Shown here: positions 1 through 11,600 of the stretch, in pieces
How positions within the stretch are numbered: the stretch's first letter is position 1
Layout: every line of letters starts with the position of its first letter
From: Coix lacryma-jobi var. lacryma-jobi
Lineage: Eukaryota > Streptophyta > Magnoliopsida > Poales > Poaceae
Direction: 5' to 3'
Length of the DNA stretch: 64,000 nt
Assembly: GCA_009763385.1 (NCBI GenBank)
Contig: CM019825.1
Coordinates: 119,283,131 to 119,347,130, forward strand
The notes under the pieces: generated by a model
Database searches by the model: none
What the model was told of the DNA's origin: nothing
The model's input: only the letters and a program-made list of their open reading frames with translations
Made by a program: the position numbers and the translations under genes

Positions 1-936
1 TTACTTAAGGATGTCTTACCTGAAGATTCATCACTTCCTAAAAACTTTAATGCAGCTAAAAAAATGGCAAAAGGTGTAGGACTTGGGTACGTGAAAATTC
101 ATGCATGTGAGAATGACTGCATATTGTTTTGGAAAGAGCATGCGAAGGCAAATGTTTGTCCAAAATGTGATACTTCAAGATGGAAATCAGAAAAGAGAAG
201 TCCTAGTGGAAAACATGTGAATAGGGTTCCAAGGAAAGTTCTGCGTTACTTTCCTATAAAGAAAAGGCTGCAACGGTATTTTATGTGCTCAAAAACAACA
301 AATGACACAAGGTGGCATGATGAAGGACGCACACAAGATGGTTTGCTGAGGCATCCTGTTGATGCTCCTTTCTGGAAAGATTTTGACTCTAAGCATCCAG
401 TATTTTCCTCAGAGAGTCGAAATCTTAGACTAGCTGTAGCAAGCGATGGATTTAATCCTTTTAGGACCATGAAATCAACTTATAGCATTTGGCCTGTTAT
501 TCTGATCCCATACAACCTTCCACCTTGGAAGTGTATGAAGCAATCAAATTTCATCCTATCTTTGTTGATCCCTGGACCTAAGGCACCTTGTGGTGATATG
601 GATGTCTTTCTTGAGCCGCTGGTGGATGATATGGTAGAAATGTTTGTTCATGGTGTAAGAACATATGATGCTTCAAAGCGTGAACCCTTTAACTACGTGC
701 TGCCATAGTTTGTACCATATCTGATTTTCCAGGTCTAGGTTATTTGGTGGCATGCGTCACTTCTGGCAAAGTGGCTTGTCCTGAATGCCACTTAGATACA
801 TGTTCTTTCCAATTGAAAAAGGGAGGGAAGTGTGTCTATATGGGCCATCGTAGATTTTTAGATGCTGAACACAAATTTTGGTTTGATGCAGATTCATTTG
901 ATGGTAGCACAGAACTAAGGCCAACACCTAGACCTC
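1..936 (+). pseudogene. TNP2-like CACTA transposase, broken fragment
   Basis: The frame is open from the first base of the window to a TAG at 706-708, so the N-terminus is off-window. It shows the conserved TNP2 sequence: the zinc-finger-like stretch KIHACENDCILFW, then CPKC, the LLRHPVDAPFWKDFD block, a DGFNPF block and the YNLPPWKCMK block. The same protein resumes in another frame from 744 with a CPEC...C stretch and the MGHRRFL block, so there is at least one frameshift or stop near 706-744. After about 930 the family sequence ends and the DNA jumps to the second CACTA protein, which points to an internal deletion. It cannot make an active transposase. Family assignment is secure. Confidence 0.85.
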
Positions 937-1021
937 TTAGTGGACTATGTTGTATTTATTTTCCAGATGTTCCCGAACAACCCAAAAAAAATTTTGAGGA
1001 CCTACTACAAAAGCTGATATC

Positions 1022-1489
1022 TATGCAAGGCAAAATAAGCCTAAACTCCAATTGGATGCCAATGAGCATGGTCAACCTTGTAGATCATCAGGCACCAAGT
1101 TTGCTAACTTCATTGGAACACTTGTGAGAACAAAGGGTTTCCCAGTTGCACATGATGATTGGAGGAAGGTGTGTCCACGCCAAAAGTATAAGATTTGGAC
1201 AGATGCACAGGTACTGAAATTGGTTGCAAATCAACCTACTATAGTCATGTGATTGAGTATGAACTGGGAAAGGCCCTATGAGGTCGTTGTGGCAAAGGCT
1301 ACCGTTCAAACAAAGAACCCAAGGGCTATTGTTGGGGGTACTGCTCTCGGTATGCAGTTTTGTGAAGTGGTTGTTAACCATGTGTTTATGAGGAACACTG
1401 TACTGCCTCGTCCATATGAAGGGGTCACCACCATTCTAGAGGCTCGTGGGAGATGCATTGCATGGCCACATGATAGAGTAATGATCTAA
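1022..1489 (+). pseudogene. second CACTA protein (transposase_24-like), broken fragment
   Basis: Two frames carry the remains. The segment 1052-1252 reads DANEHGQPCRSSGTKFANFI and on to a KYKIWTD block, typical of the plant transposase_24 family that accompanies TNP2. The segment 1253-1489 continues with RAIVGGTALGMQF and a terminal EARGRCIAWP block. A stop near 1250 separates them. The protein probably corresponds to the DNA-binding TNPA-class function, which is an inference from family knowledge. It lies downstream of the transposase remnant, as usual in CACTA elements. Confidence 0.7.
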
Positions 1490-2829
1490 CCTCTCTATAA
1501 TCTTGAAAAAACAATCATTATACCATGTGGTGGCACAGGAAGGCCATCGCTTGAAGGTATTTTAATTGAACATTTTGATTTATATATGTATATATGTGTG
1601 TGTGTGTGATCGAGATAGCTTGAAGGCCATCATAGCTCATGTAACAATCAGATTCTATCTATTTGTGAACTTTGTTTCTTTGAATGCCTGAACCGATGCC
1701 CTCTTTTCTTCATTCTGTTGGGAGCAAACATACCATGAAAATATTTTACAATGCAAACAGCAAGTTTGTTTAGACAACATCTTCTCTTGATGTATGACAC
1801 TTTGGTTTTAACCAGTTAAAATGCACAAGTTTCATATCGCTGTGCTCAGATTGTAAGCATGTTTCTCTTAAAGAACATGAAAGGATGCTTATTCTACATT
1901 TAACTAAACAAGTGCTTGCAGAATTTTTCTACCTTTTTGCTCCGCTAAAAGATAAAAAGGTACATGAGCTACCATCTTTGTTTTGTCTTCACTCCAATTC
2001 ACAATACCAGGACCATTTCCTTGAGCAGTGGATGGTCCCAGTACAGATGGTAGCTACTTTCTGGGTTGTATGCTTGGTCACTGTATGAGTTGGAAACCAA
2101 ATACCTTGCTGATGGTTCCTTGCTCACTGCTTGTAGTTGGCACTAGATCGAATGAAATTATATAATGGGCCTAAGTCACAAAATAGTTGATACCATAGCT
2201 GCTCACTGTACAGTGATATTGTTTTCACCAATAACAAAGCAAGAGTTAATGATATAGAGAACGTTTCACTAATATTCTGTCTTTTTCATGCTAGGTACTT
2301 AAGCTATGTGGTGTTACAAGTGTTTTGGATTGGCAACCTTTTGAGGATTGATTAGAGAGCTGTCACATGATCTGTGGAGTGGCAGCAACTTCAATTATTT
2401 TGGAGGGGCAACAAGTGTCTGAGAACTGCTGCATGAAGACATCTACAGTTCTAGTCTTTTGTTTGCACCTACTGTCTAGGCCAAAGACATGAAAGCATTG
2501 ATGGAATGCCACTTTTGTGCCTAAGTTTAGTAGTGTATATGTCTGCTAGTGACTACTTTATATCTTAGACCTCTATATATGTATGGTTCTTATGTACTGT
2601 AATCATCACTTGGCCTGCTTATAATATCCTGTTGGTGTATGAATTAATGGAAGATGTTATATACTATTTCTATAAAATCAACTGAATTCGATCAATGTGA
2701 TACTTTCTATATGAACGGTGTATGTATGGTACTATTTGTATAAAATCAAATGAATTTTCTCAATGATATGTCTGAACAATAGTGGATTTATCAAATTATT
2801 CAAATTGTATTTATATCTATATCTATTGT

Positions 2830-3147
2830 ACAGTTTTTCCGACAATTTAGTGGTTGTACACGACAGGATTCGCAGTTTACCTCAGAAATTCTTTCGCCAA
2901 CATATGAACTGTTGGGAAAGATGTTAACTGTCGGCGTAAGTCTTAACTGTCGGCAAAGAATTAAGTGTCGGTAAAGGTTTTAACCGTCGGCGTAGGTAGA
3001 CCATTTAGCTACATAAAATGTGTCGGGGATTCATTTAACTGTCGGCAAAAGTTTCACCGACTGCTTCTACCGCGACTGTTGCTAAAGTGTCCGGCAAAAC
3101 CTTTAGCGGGAGGTTATCTGTCGGCAAAGGCATGTTGTGTTATAGTG
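2830..3147 (+). repeat. CACTA right subterminal repeats and terminal inverted repeat
   Basis: Copies of TGTCGGCAAAG, TGTCGGCGTAAG and similar units are packed through this interval, ending in the TATAGTG terminus at 3141-3147. Such arrays are the transposase-accessory binding sites of CACTA elements. The matching left end is not in the window, so the target-site duplication cannot be checked. Confidence 0.8.
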
Positions 3148-4030
3148 TTTGGAGGTCTGGGTATTCTGGATCTAGAGAGGTTCAGCAGGGCCCTTCGTCT
3201 CCGTTGGCTTTGGTACTCCTGGAAAGAACCCCAGAGGGCTTGGAGGGACAACGGTGCCAACTGATGGCACTGATGCTGCCCTTTTTGCAGCAGCCACAAA
3301 AGTGACGGTCGGCAATGGTCGCAAAGATATTATAATTTGAAGGGGGTACTGGTTCATGAAGCATTGCAATATGAAGCCTGGATTACAGATATTGCATAGA
3401 ACTTAAACAATGACCTTCTCACGGAGTTTTTCAGGCTATGGAACCATCTGCGATCTATGAGTCTTGATTTGAATAATTCATAGGAGGATCAGATTTGTTG
3501 GTTGCTGACGCCTCTGGCAAATACACTGCTAAATCTACATACAACATCCAATTCAGTGGTACATTTCCTCAAACTTCCCAAGACTGATTTGGAAAGCTTG
3601 GGCGCCTCCAAAATGCAAATTCTTTCTTTGGCTTCTACTACAGAACCGGTTGTGGACAGCGGCACGTCTACAGGTGTGTGGTTGGGAAAACAATTATTTC
3701 TGTGGACTGTGCTTTAGAAATCTAGAGACCGCTATGCTCCTTTTCGTTGAATTCCCCTTCTCTCGTGCTGCATGGGAGAGAGTAGCTACCTGGAGCAATA
3801 GTCCGAACTTTAATCATTCACAATGGTCTGAAGAGGTGGACATGGAAGATTGGTTCATAGTAGTGACAGAGGGAGCAAGCAAAACAGTCTACACCCTAGC
3901 AGTTCTGTCATTGTGGTGTATCTGGAAGCGGAGAAATGTTGTTGTTTTTAATAATGTCAAAGGATGAGGTCTCCTTATGGGCCGCTGCTGGAGGAAGGGT
4001 CCTCAGACCTCTTTTTGTTGCAAATAGTTT
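3148..4030 (+). pseudogene. LINE (L1-type) ORF2 3' remnant with zf-RVT region
   Basis: Directly after the CACTA end the frame reads GGLGILDLERFSRALRLRWL, the conserved block upstream of the reverse-transcriptase zinc-binding region of plant LINEs. It continues with an ALFAAATKVTVGNGRK block, a serine-rich GKYTAKSTYN block near 3515, and from 3650 a GWENNYFCGLCFRNLETA block with PFSRAAWERV, which is the zf-RVT core. Coding moves between all three frames, so it is a pseudogene. The 5' part of this LINE should lie left of the CACTA element, outside the window. No poly-A tail is obvious after 4030. Confidence 0.85.
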
Positions 4031-5301
4031 AGTGAGTAATTAGCTTTAATTCCACTTAGGCTCCGGTAGCAGTCTTGCTACAGGAGAAGCGCTTCTCGCG
4101 CATACAGTTGAAAACTCTCTTTTTCTTGTTAATTTAATGTGGGGTCTCTCGACCTCACTGCAAAACGCGGGGTCAGCAATCTCGACCAGCACAACAGTAG
4201 GCTCACTAGCTGTCACAAGCCTCAGCCCGACACCGAACGATGCGGGACGAGCCCGCGCTAGCGCACAACATGACCACATCTCCACCACGCGCTCGGCGGC
4301 TAGCCCCCACTACCTCCCCGCTTGAGCGAGCGCGTGACATACGCACGCGCGGTGGTGTGCTGCCGCCTCGTCCCACAACATGCGAGCCGGCAGGCGTCAA
4401 GGCGTGCAGCGCGACGTGCGCAGGCCACATCACGGGCGCCGGCTCGGAGGCAGACGAAAGCACATGTGGCAGCGAAGCACTCATTGGTGGTCGGGTGCGC
4501 CGATGGGACGCGTGAAGCGCTCGGTGGAGGATGCGCTACTGTTGTGCTTCAAGCTCGCCTTTAGTTGTGCTAAGTCCCAAGGCGACGAAGCTGGAAAAAA
4601 TTTAGGAGGGGCTAAACGAAAGTTGATGCTGAAATTTAGAAAAAAAAAGTCACATGATCACCCGGATACTTAGAGCCTGCTACAGACTGTAGCGTGTCCT
4701 TGTCCACTAATGTTGTGCCTAGCTCTTTGTGTGCCAGTCCTGTCGTCAATGCTCGCTTGTTAGCCTGCCCACTGTGCCAGGTTGCTCATCCACTGGCCGT
4801 CACACTTGGCTACACGCTCATAGCTTGTCGCGTCGCCCAGCTTAGCGACTAGGCCTGGTTGCTCGTCGGTCGCTGATCGTGGCCCCGCTGGCTTGCCCCC
4901 GCACAGCCGCACCCAGGAGTCGTTGGCCCGTTTGCGTCGCGGCGTAGTCGCGTCTGTCGCCCACTAGAAACTGTGTGACGTCGCATGAACGGGGAAGAAC
5001 ACTCTATAGGGATGGATTGGGGCAGTGGGCTGGAACTGGGAAGTTAGGATTTGGTCATGTGGCTTAGCTGGATAATTTTTTTATGTCTACTGGATTGTTT
5101 GCCTAATTAACAAAAGATAACATTTTCTACTCTAATAAATTCTAGTCTCTCCTATTTTGTACATCTACGATCTCAGCCCCTCCTACCTTATACATCTATA
5201 ACTAAAATTTCATCAGGATAGATTCTATGTAGTCGGTAGCAGTAGGAGGGACTCAAGCCCCTCATGCCCCACCGCTACCTACGTCAAGGCACCTGCTGTG
5301 G
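4031..5301. other. no gene seen (GC-rich then AT-rich DNA)
   Basis: The first 600 bases are GC-rich, with short overlapping open frames on both strands that resemble no family I know. From about 5040 the DNA is AT-rich and featureless. I find no terminal repeats or coding signal that I can defend. Confidence 0.5.
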
Positions 5302-5309
5302 GTGAAGAG

Positions 5310-5665
5310 TAGACCTGAGCATTTTCAGCCCGGCCCGGCCCGACCCGGCCCGCGGGCCTGGCCCGGGCCCGTCGGGTTTTGGCCCGCCCACGAACCTTAC
5401 TGGACAGGGCCTAGCCAGAGATTTTGCTGCCCAGAAAAAAAATTCTCGGCCCGAACCCGGCCCCAAATGCTTATTTTAGCTGTTTTACACTATAAATTGC
5501 GCGGGCGGCCCGACCAGGCCCAGGCCCGGCCCGAGCCCGGCCCGAAAATAGCAGGCTCGACTCGTCCAGTGGACAGTAATGGGCAGGTTTTTTTTGGCCC
5601 GACATAACCGGCCTTTTTTTCGGCCCGGCCCGAATCAGGCCCGACCCGCAAAATGCTCAGGTCTA
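5310..5665. mobile_element. hAT-type MITE, 356 bp, GC-rich
   Basis: The ends are perfect 16-bp inverted repeats, TAGACCTGAGCATTTT at 5310-5325 and its complement at 5650-5665. They are flanked by an identical 8-bp direct duplication GTGAAGAG (5302-5309 and 5666-5673), the hallmark of hAT insertion. The interior is full of GCCCGGCCC-type subterminal motifs in both orientations and has no transposase, so it depends on a hAT transposase elsewhere. Removing the element rejoins the flanking sequence cleanly. Open frames inside it are by-products of its composition. Confidence 0.93.
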
Positions 5666-5673
5666 GTGAAGAG

Positions 5674-7637
5674 CACTGCCGCAATCTTGGCGAGCGCGGC
5701 GCCCAGCTGTCTCAACGGGCACCGCAAACATGTGGCTGCATGCCCTGCATGCGACTGCGAGTCATTGCGCGTTAGGGCGCCGCCGCCCGCCCGGTTGTCC
5801 AGCAGCAATGCAGCATGGACGCGGCGCAACCCGATTTTTCCACTATGGGTAGCGGCCGCATACGCTATCAGACGGCTCACAGTGCTTTAAGATTCGCGCC
5901 CACAGTGGAGAAAGAAGAGAGAATGAGAGAGGTGTTGACGAACACGAAGCAAAAATAGACGGCTACAGATGCCGTTGCGGCTTTGTGTATTCGGGACGCG
6001 GCGTGACCTCCAAGTCCAAACGCGACATGCACCCACATACTCCGTACGTTGTTTCGTACTAGTAGTTTATATGTTTGTTTATTCATGTCTATTCAAGGTT
6101 TATTCATTATTGTAGCTATACCAAGTTTAGCTGATCTAAACAGGCTCAAAGATGCATTCACTACACTGTAATTGAAACTGAGAAAAATTGTGCATGCAAA
6201 GTTAGCACTACAAAAGTGGAACTTCCGCCCATCGTGTGATATAAAAAGATCATCACAATTTTCTCGATTTCACCGATAAGTTAACCAATAGAACTGAGAA
6301 GAAGCAATTGAGTCCCTAATTTAACAGATCCCCGATAAGCAATGCCAAATGCAGCGTGATAAACACATGCCCCAACTTTGACTTGGCTAGATTGAAACAG
6401 AGAAAACAGAAATACGATCTCCATGCTCTGAAATAAATAGTCGCAGGAATTCAACTACCTGCTTGGATTTATGCAATTTATGAAGCAACCCAATTGAAGG
6501 CACAAGTTTCAGATATGATATATCGGGAATTCAGTTTGCAGCTACGGGCACAAGTCTCCGGCGAGGACGGAAGTTGAGACTTTGAGTCCGTAGCTGATTG
6601 GACGGATGGCCAACTGCTTGGCTCGCCCGCCATCGGCAGACCAACGGAGGCTGCGCACGGCCACAAGGGGTGGTGCCGCGGTGGACTGGACGGTCTGGCA
6701 GCTGCTTGGACTCTTGAAGACACTCAACACGGACACGACGGGGGTGCTGCTCGGCGATGATGCCTAGGGTTTGGTGCGACTTGTGGCCTACCACCGCACG
6801 TCCTGCAGGGCAAATCGCAGCATGGCGCCTCCACGTGTGAGGTGGGCTGGCGCCGCCGGTCGGTTGCGCGTGATGGCACTGGCCTCTCGCCGCCGACGCG
6901 TGGTGGCCGGCCAGCAGCCCAGCACCCGTCGCTCCTGCCGCCGCCGTGATTTGCGCAGGACAAAATGAGCGATGTTTTTTTGGGAAGAAAAAGTGAAACA
7001 AATAATATTGGGAGGTGGTAATCGAACCGAGAGCACGGGCTTAGGGTGGAGTCGCGAAGGAGCCGATCCCGCGGAAAAGATGGGTGCGTTGAAGCGTGGA
7101 ATTATTACTGGTTGTTGGATGGTGGTGAAGCCTCCTCAGAATAGATCTAGATCGTTGGATTTTATGTGAAGGTTTTTCTAGGTACATAATTTAGTGTGGA
7201 CGTAGGAAACGTCATCTCTGTTGGGGACAATTTGGTGGGTGGACTAAGTGTAATCTTGATTGGTCCCTTATAGTAGAGATGCAGCGCCGCGTAGGATTTT
7301 TGTTGATGTGAAGGAAAAAGAGGAAGAGATCGTTGTTTCACGAAACAACCACCTCATGAGCTAAAATTTAGGACTATGAGACAACTATTCCACCATTGTA
7401 TGAGTTCTTGTTGTCATGCAACTCAGAATTTATTTTTATTCTATCCGTAAATTAAGGAATCATGAGTTGCTACGAGACAATTTAAAAAACAAACTATTGT
7501 ACATGTCGTCTACTAAGTGGTCTTAAAATTACGTGGCACTATATGAGACCAACTACGAAACAAGACCAATGTACTTGCTCTTAGAATGCAGAGAGAAAGA
7601 GGGGAAGCATTGAGATATATATGCGGCTAGCTTTGAA
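5674..7637. other. no gene supported
   Basis: From 6478 to 7001 the minus strand has long overlapping GC-rich open frames, the longest 156 codons, with no recognisable domain. The remainder is AT-rich. I see no terminal repeats or tRNA. The last 55 bases before 7638 are nearly repeated just beyond 28624 (see findings). Confidence 0.5.
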
Positions 7638-7699
7638 CACTACTAGAGAACAGGTCTTTGGACGATTTGCAAAATCAGCATTAGTCACGGAAAAATTTG

Positions 7700-8015
7700 A
7701 GTCCGGGACTAGAAAGGTCTTTACACCAACCGGGGCTAAAGTTCCCCTGCCCAACGGCTCATTTGTCAGAGGGACCTTTAGCCCCGGTTGGTGTCACCAA
7801 CCGGGGCTAAAGATTGACCTTTAGCCCCGGTTGATGACACCAACCGGGGCTAAAGGTTTTGCCCCGGTTCCTGTATCCAGCCGGGGCTAAATGTTGGCAT
7901 CTTTAGCCCCGGTTGGTGTTACCAACCGGGACTAAAAGGTTTTGTTCCGGTTGTTGTATCCAGCCGGGGCTAAATGTTGGCATTTAGCCCCGGCTGGGAA
8001 TAAGGATCGGGGCTA
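7700..8015 (+). repeat. CACTA left subterminal repeat array
   Basis: About a dozen copies of the unit CCAACCGGGGCTAAAG or its complement occur, often as adjacent inverted pairs that could fold into hairpins. Units of this kind are accessory-protein binding sites and small-RNA sources in CACTA elements. The array lies directly upstream of the TNP2 promoter. Confidence 0.85.
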
Positions 8016-8026
8016 AATGTCCCTCA

Positions 8027-8034
8027 CTATATTT
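8027..8034 (+). promoter_or_regulatory. putative TATA box of the CACTA TNP2 gene
   Basis: CTATATTT lies between the left subterminal array and the transposase gene. It is followed by a leader of about 570 bases that probably holds an intron, with an acceptor-like ATGCAG at 8604-8609 just before the start codon. Position fits, but this is inference only. Confidence 0.4.
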
Positions 8035-8612
8035 GAACTGTTCTTCCACCTCCAGCCATGCCCAAGCTCCTGTCTTCATTTTTTCTTCATTCAGTCACTT
8101 GCTTGCTTGTTGGCTCTCTCTGGTGATTTTTGTTTGTTAACACATCTCCGGCGATTGATTTATTTCATCACATCTACGCCGTCATTGACTCCTTGAAAGG
8201 TTACTAACTTCAGTTTTTCATTTTTGTAGCCGCCACTTGTATATATGGTTTTTGAAGCTATTTTGAGTTCATTGACTTGAAAGTTCAAATTAATACTCTA
8301 AAAACAAAATATGACCGTTTAATTAGTTTATTTTAATCTTTTAGAGAAATAGAGATCATTTAAATCATTTTTTACAAAAAATAGAAATATATAATACTTT
8401 AGTTTACAAAATGTGACTGGTTTAATTAGTTTATTTTAATCTTTTAGAAATATATAATACTTTAGTTTACAAAATATGACTGGTTTAAATTATTTCATTA
8501 AAGTAATTAGTATATATACCTTATAATTTAATTGTGTGATATATACCATATAATTTCATTTGTTTATAAGAATGAGAGATATAATTATGTGATATGTCAT
8601 ATAATGCAGACG

Positions 8613-11600
8613 ATGACACGTCACTGGATGTACAATGCGGATCGTCGCTCAAAAGAGTTCATTGACGGCGTGCATTATTTTTTAAGAGTGGCCGAGGCAA
8701 ACAAGCGGAATGGTTTTATGTGTTGTCCATGTGCCCTTTGTAATAATTCGAAGGAACATTCTAGCTCAAGGAGTCTTCACTCACACTTGTTCAAGTCGGA
8801 TTTCATACCAAACTATAGTTGTTGGACGAAGCATGGAGAAACTGGAGTTATGATGGAAGAAGGTGAAGAAGAACAATTGGACCCTGACGATGACATTATT
8901 GCTCAATACAGTGACTTTGGTGATACTGCAATGGGGGAAGGTGAAGAAGAGGCAAGTGCAGAAGACACACTCGCTGAAGATGATGCTCTTGGTGATGTCA
9001 TTCGTGATGCACAAAGAGATTGCGAAAGTGAAAAGGAGAAGGCTAAGTTTGACTGTATGCTAGAGGATCACAGGAAATTACTATATCCGTCTGCTGCAGA
9101 TGGACAAAAAAAGTTGGGTACAACACTTGAGTTGCTACAATGGAAGGCACAGAATGGTGTATCTGACAAGGCATTTGGACAATTATTGAAGATTATAAAA
9201 CAAAAGATGCTTCCGAAGCCGAACGAATTGCCCGCTACTACGTACGAAGCAAAACAAGTCGTCTGTCCTTTGGGTTTAGAAATCCAGAAGATACATGCAT
9301 GTCCTAATGACTGCATCCTGTACCATGGCAAGGAATACGAGAATTTGGATGAATGCCCTGTATGTAAAGCGTCACGATATAAGATCAGGCGAGATGACCC
9401 TGGCGATGTTGAGGGTGAAGAACGTCCCCAGAAGAAAATCTCTGCCAAGGTTATGTGGTACGCTCCTATAATACCACGCCTGAAACGTCTGTTCAGAAAC
9501 AAGGACCATGCAAAGTTGGTGCGCTGGCACAAAAAAAACCGTAAGGTAGACAACATGTTGAGACATCCTGCTGATGGGTCCCAGTGGAGAGCAATAGATA
9601 GAGAATTCCCGAAATTTGCAAAAGACGCTAGAAACTTAAGGTTTGGTTTAAGTACGGACGGGATGAATCCTTTTGGGGAACAGAGCAGTAGTCATAGCAC
9701 GTGGCCTGTTACTCTATGTATCTACAACCTTCCTCCATGGTTATGCATGAAGCGGAAGTTCATTATGATGCCAGTGCTCATCCAAGGCCCGAGGCAGCCT
9801 GACAACGACATCGATGTCTACCTGAGGCCATTACTTGAGGAACTCCTACTTTTATGGAGTAAATCAGGTGTACGTGTGTGGGATGATTACAAACAGGAAC
9901 ACTTTGACCTGCGAGCATTGTTGTTCGTAACAATCAATGATTGGCCTGCTCTAAGTAATCTTTCAGGACAGACAAACAAGAGATATAATGCATGCACACA
10001 TTGTTTTGATGACATGGATAGTATATATTTGAAAAGATGTAGAAAGGTAGTGTACCTTGGACATCGTCGATTTCTTGTTGTTAATCACCAGGTTAGAAAG
10101 AAAGGCAAGCATTTTAAAGGTGAGACAGACCACCGGAGCAAGCCTCGCAACAGAACTAGGGAAGATGTATTTGAGATGATCAAGGATGTGAAAGTAGTCT
10201 TTGGAAAGGAGACGGGCAGTGAACCTGTTCCGAAAGACGCTACGGGACACGCACCCATGTGGAAGAAGAAGTCAATATTTTGGGAGCTACCCTATTGGCA
10301 TGTACTAGAGGTCCGCCACGCGATCGACGTGATGCACCTGACAAAGAATCTTTGTGTCAACCTTCTAGGATTCATGGGTGTGTATGGGAAGTCTAAGGAT
10401 ACACTTGAAGCACGACAAGACTTGCAGCGCATGAAAGAACGAGACAACCTACATCCAGAGAAGACAGATGATGGACGCCATTACTTAAGACCTGCTAGCT
10501 ATACTCTTAGCAATGAAGAGAAGGAAATCATGTTTGAATGCCTAAACACCATCAAGGTCCCATCTGGATTCTCCTCCAATATAAAGGGAATAATAAATAT
10601 GCAAGAGAAGAAATTTCTAAACTTAAAGTCGCATGACTGCCATGTGCTTATGACGCAATTGCTTCCGGTTGCTTTAAGAGGAATTCTACCTCCACATGTA
10701 CGTCTGGCCACTGTGAAGCTATGTGCATTCCTCAATGCAATTTCTCAGAAGACAATTAATCCACTAGAACTAGCTACTCTACAGAATGATGTGGTTCAAT
10801 GTCTTGTGAGCTTTGAGTTGGTGTTCCCTCCATCCTTCTTTAATATCATGACACACCTCCTAGTTCACCTGGTCAAGGAGATTCATATTCTCGGTCCTGT
10901 GTTCCTACACAACATGTTCCCCTTCGAGAGGTTCATGGGAGTACTGAAAAAATATGTTCACCAACGTGCTCGGCCAGAAGGAAGCATCGCCAAGGGCTAT
11001 GGGACAGAGGAGGTCATTGAGTTCTGTATTGACTTTATTCGTGACCTTCACCCGATTGGTGTTCCTGAATCGCGGCACGAGGGGAGGCTGTGTGGAAAGG
11101 GGACACTAGGGAAGAAAACATATATCGGTACGAGGAACGATTATTTCAATAAAGCGCACTACACAGTTCTTTCAAACGCATCTGTGGTGGATCCATATAT
11201 CGAGGTACATAAGGAGTTCCTACGATCCCAATTTCCTGAGAAGAATGAAGTTTGGATTACACGTGAGCACATGAATACTTTTAGCACTTGGTTGCGAAAA
11301 GAATGTCTGAATGATAACAATATTGATGAGCAACTATATTTGTTGGCTAGGCAACCATCATGGCACATCCTCACGTACAAAGGGTATGAGATAAATGGAA
11401 ACACATTTTACACCATTGCCCAAAATAAAAAGAGCACGAACCAAAACAGTGGTGTTCGCGTAGATGCCACAGACCCAACTGGGAAGAGGCAAACATATTA
11501 TGGCCGCATAGAGGATATTTGGGAACTAGACTACGCACCTGATTTTAAAGTCCCTTTGTTTCGATGCCAATGGGTCAAGACGACCGGAGCCGGAGTAACA

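Larger units (their letters stand above)
1..3147 (+). mobile_element. CACTA (En/Spm) transposon, right-hand part, decayed
   Basis: The right end is seen; the left end lies outside the window. The element stops at TATAGTG (3141-3147), the reverse complement of a CACTATA terminus. Between about 2830 and 3130 the unit TGTCGGCAAAG or close variants recurs many times, as expected of the subterminal repeats bound by a CACTA-encoded protein. Coding remains of a TNP2 transposase (1-900) and of a second CACTA protein (about 1020-1490) lie inside. Between 1490 and 2830 I see no further coding sequence, only AT-rich DNA with a short TG run near 1594-1609. A LINE reading frame begins directly after 3147, so this element inserted into that LINE. 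Confidence 0.85.

Noticed and set aside
5302..5684. Open frames on both strands rich in Pro, Arg and Gly
   Set aside because: They lie within the hAT MITE and result from its GCCCGGCCC composition.
6531..7001. 156-codon minus-strand open frame with overlapping frames on both strands
   Set aside because: GC-rich DNA with open frames in several registers, Arg/Ala/Pro/His-rich and without a known domain. No support as a gene.
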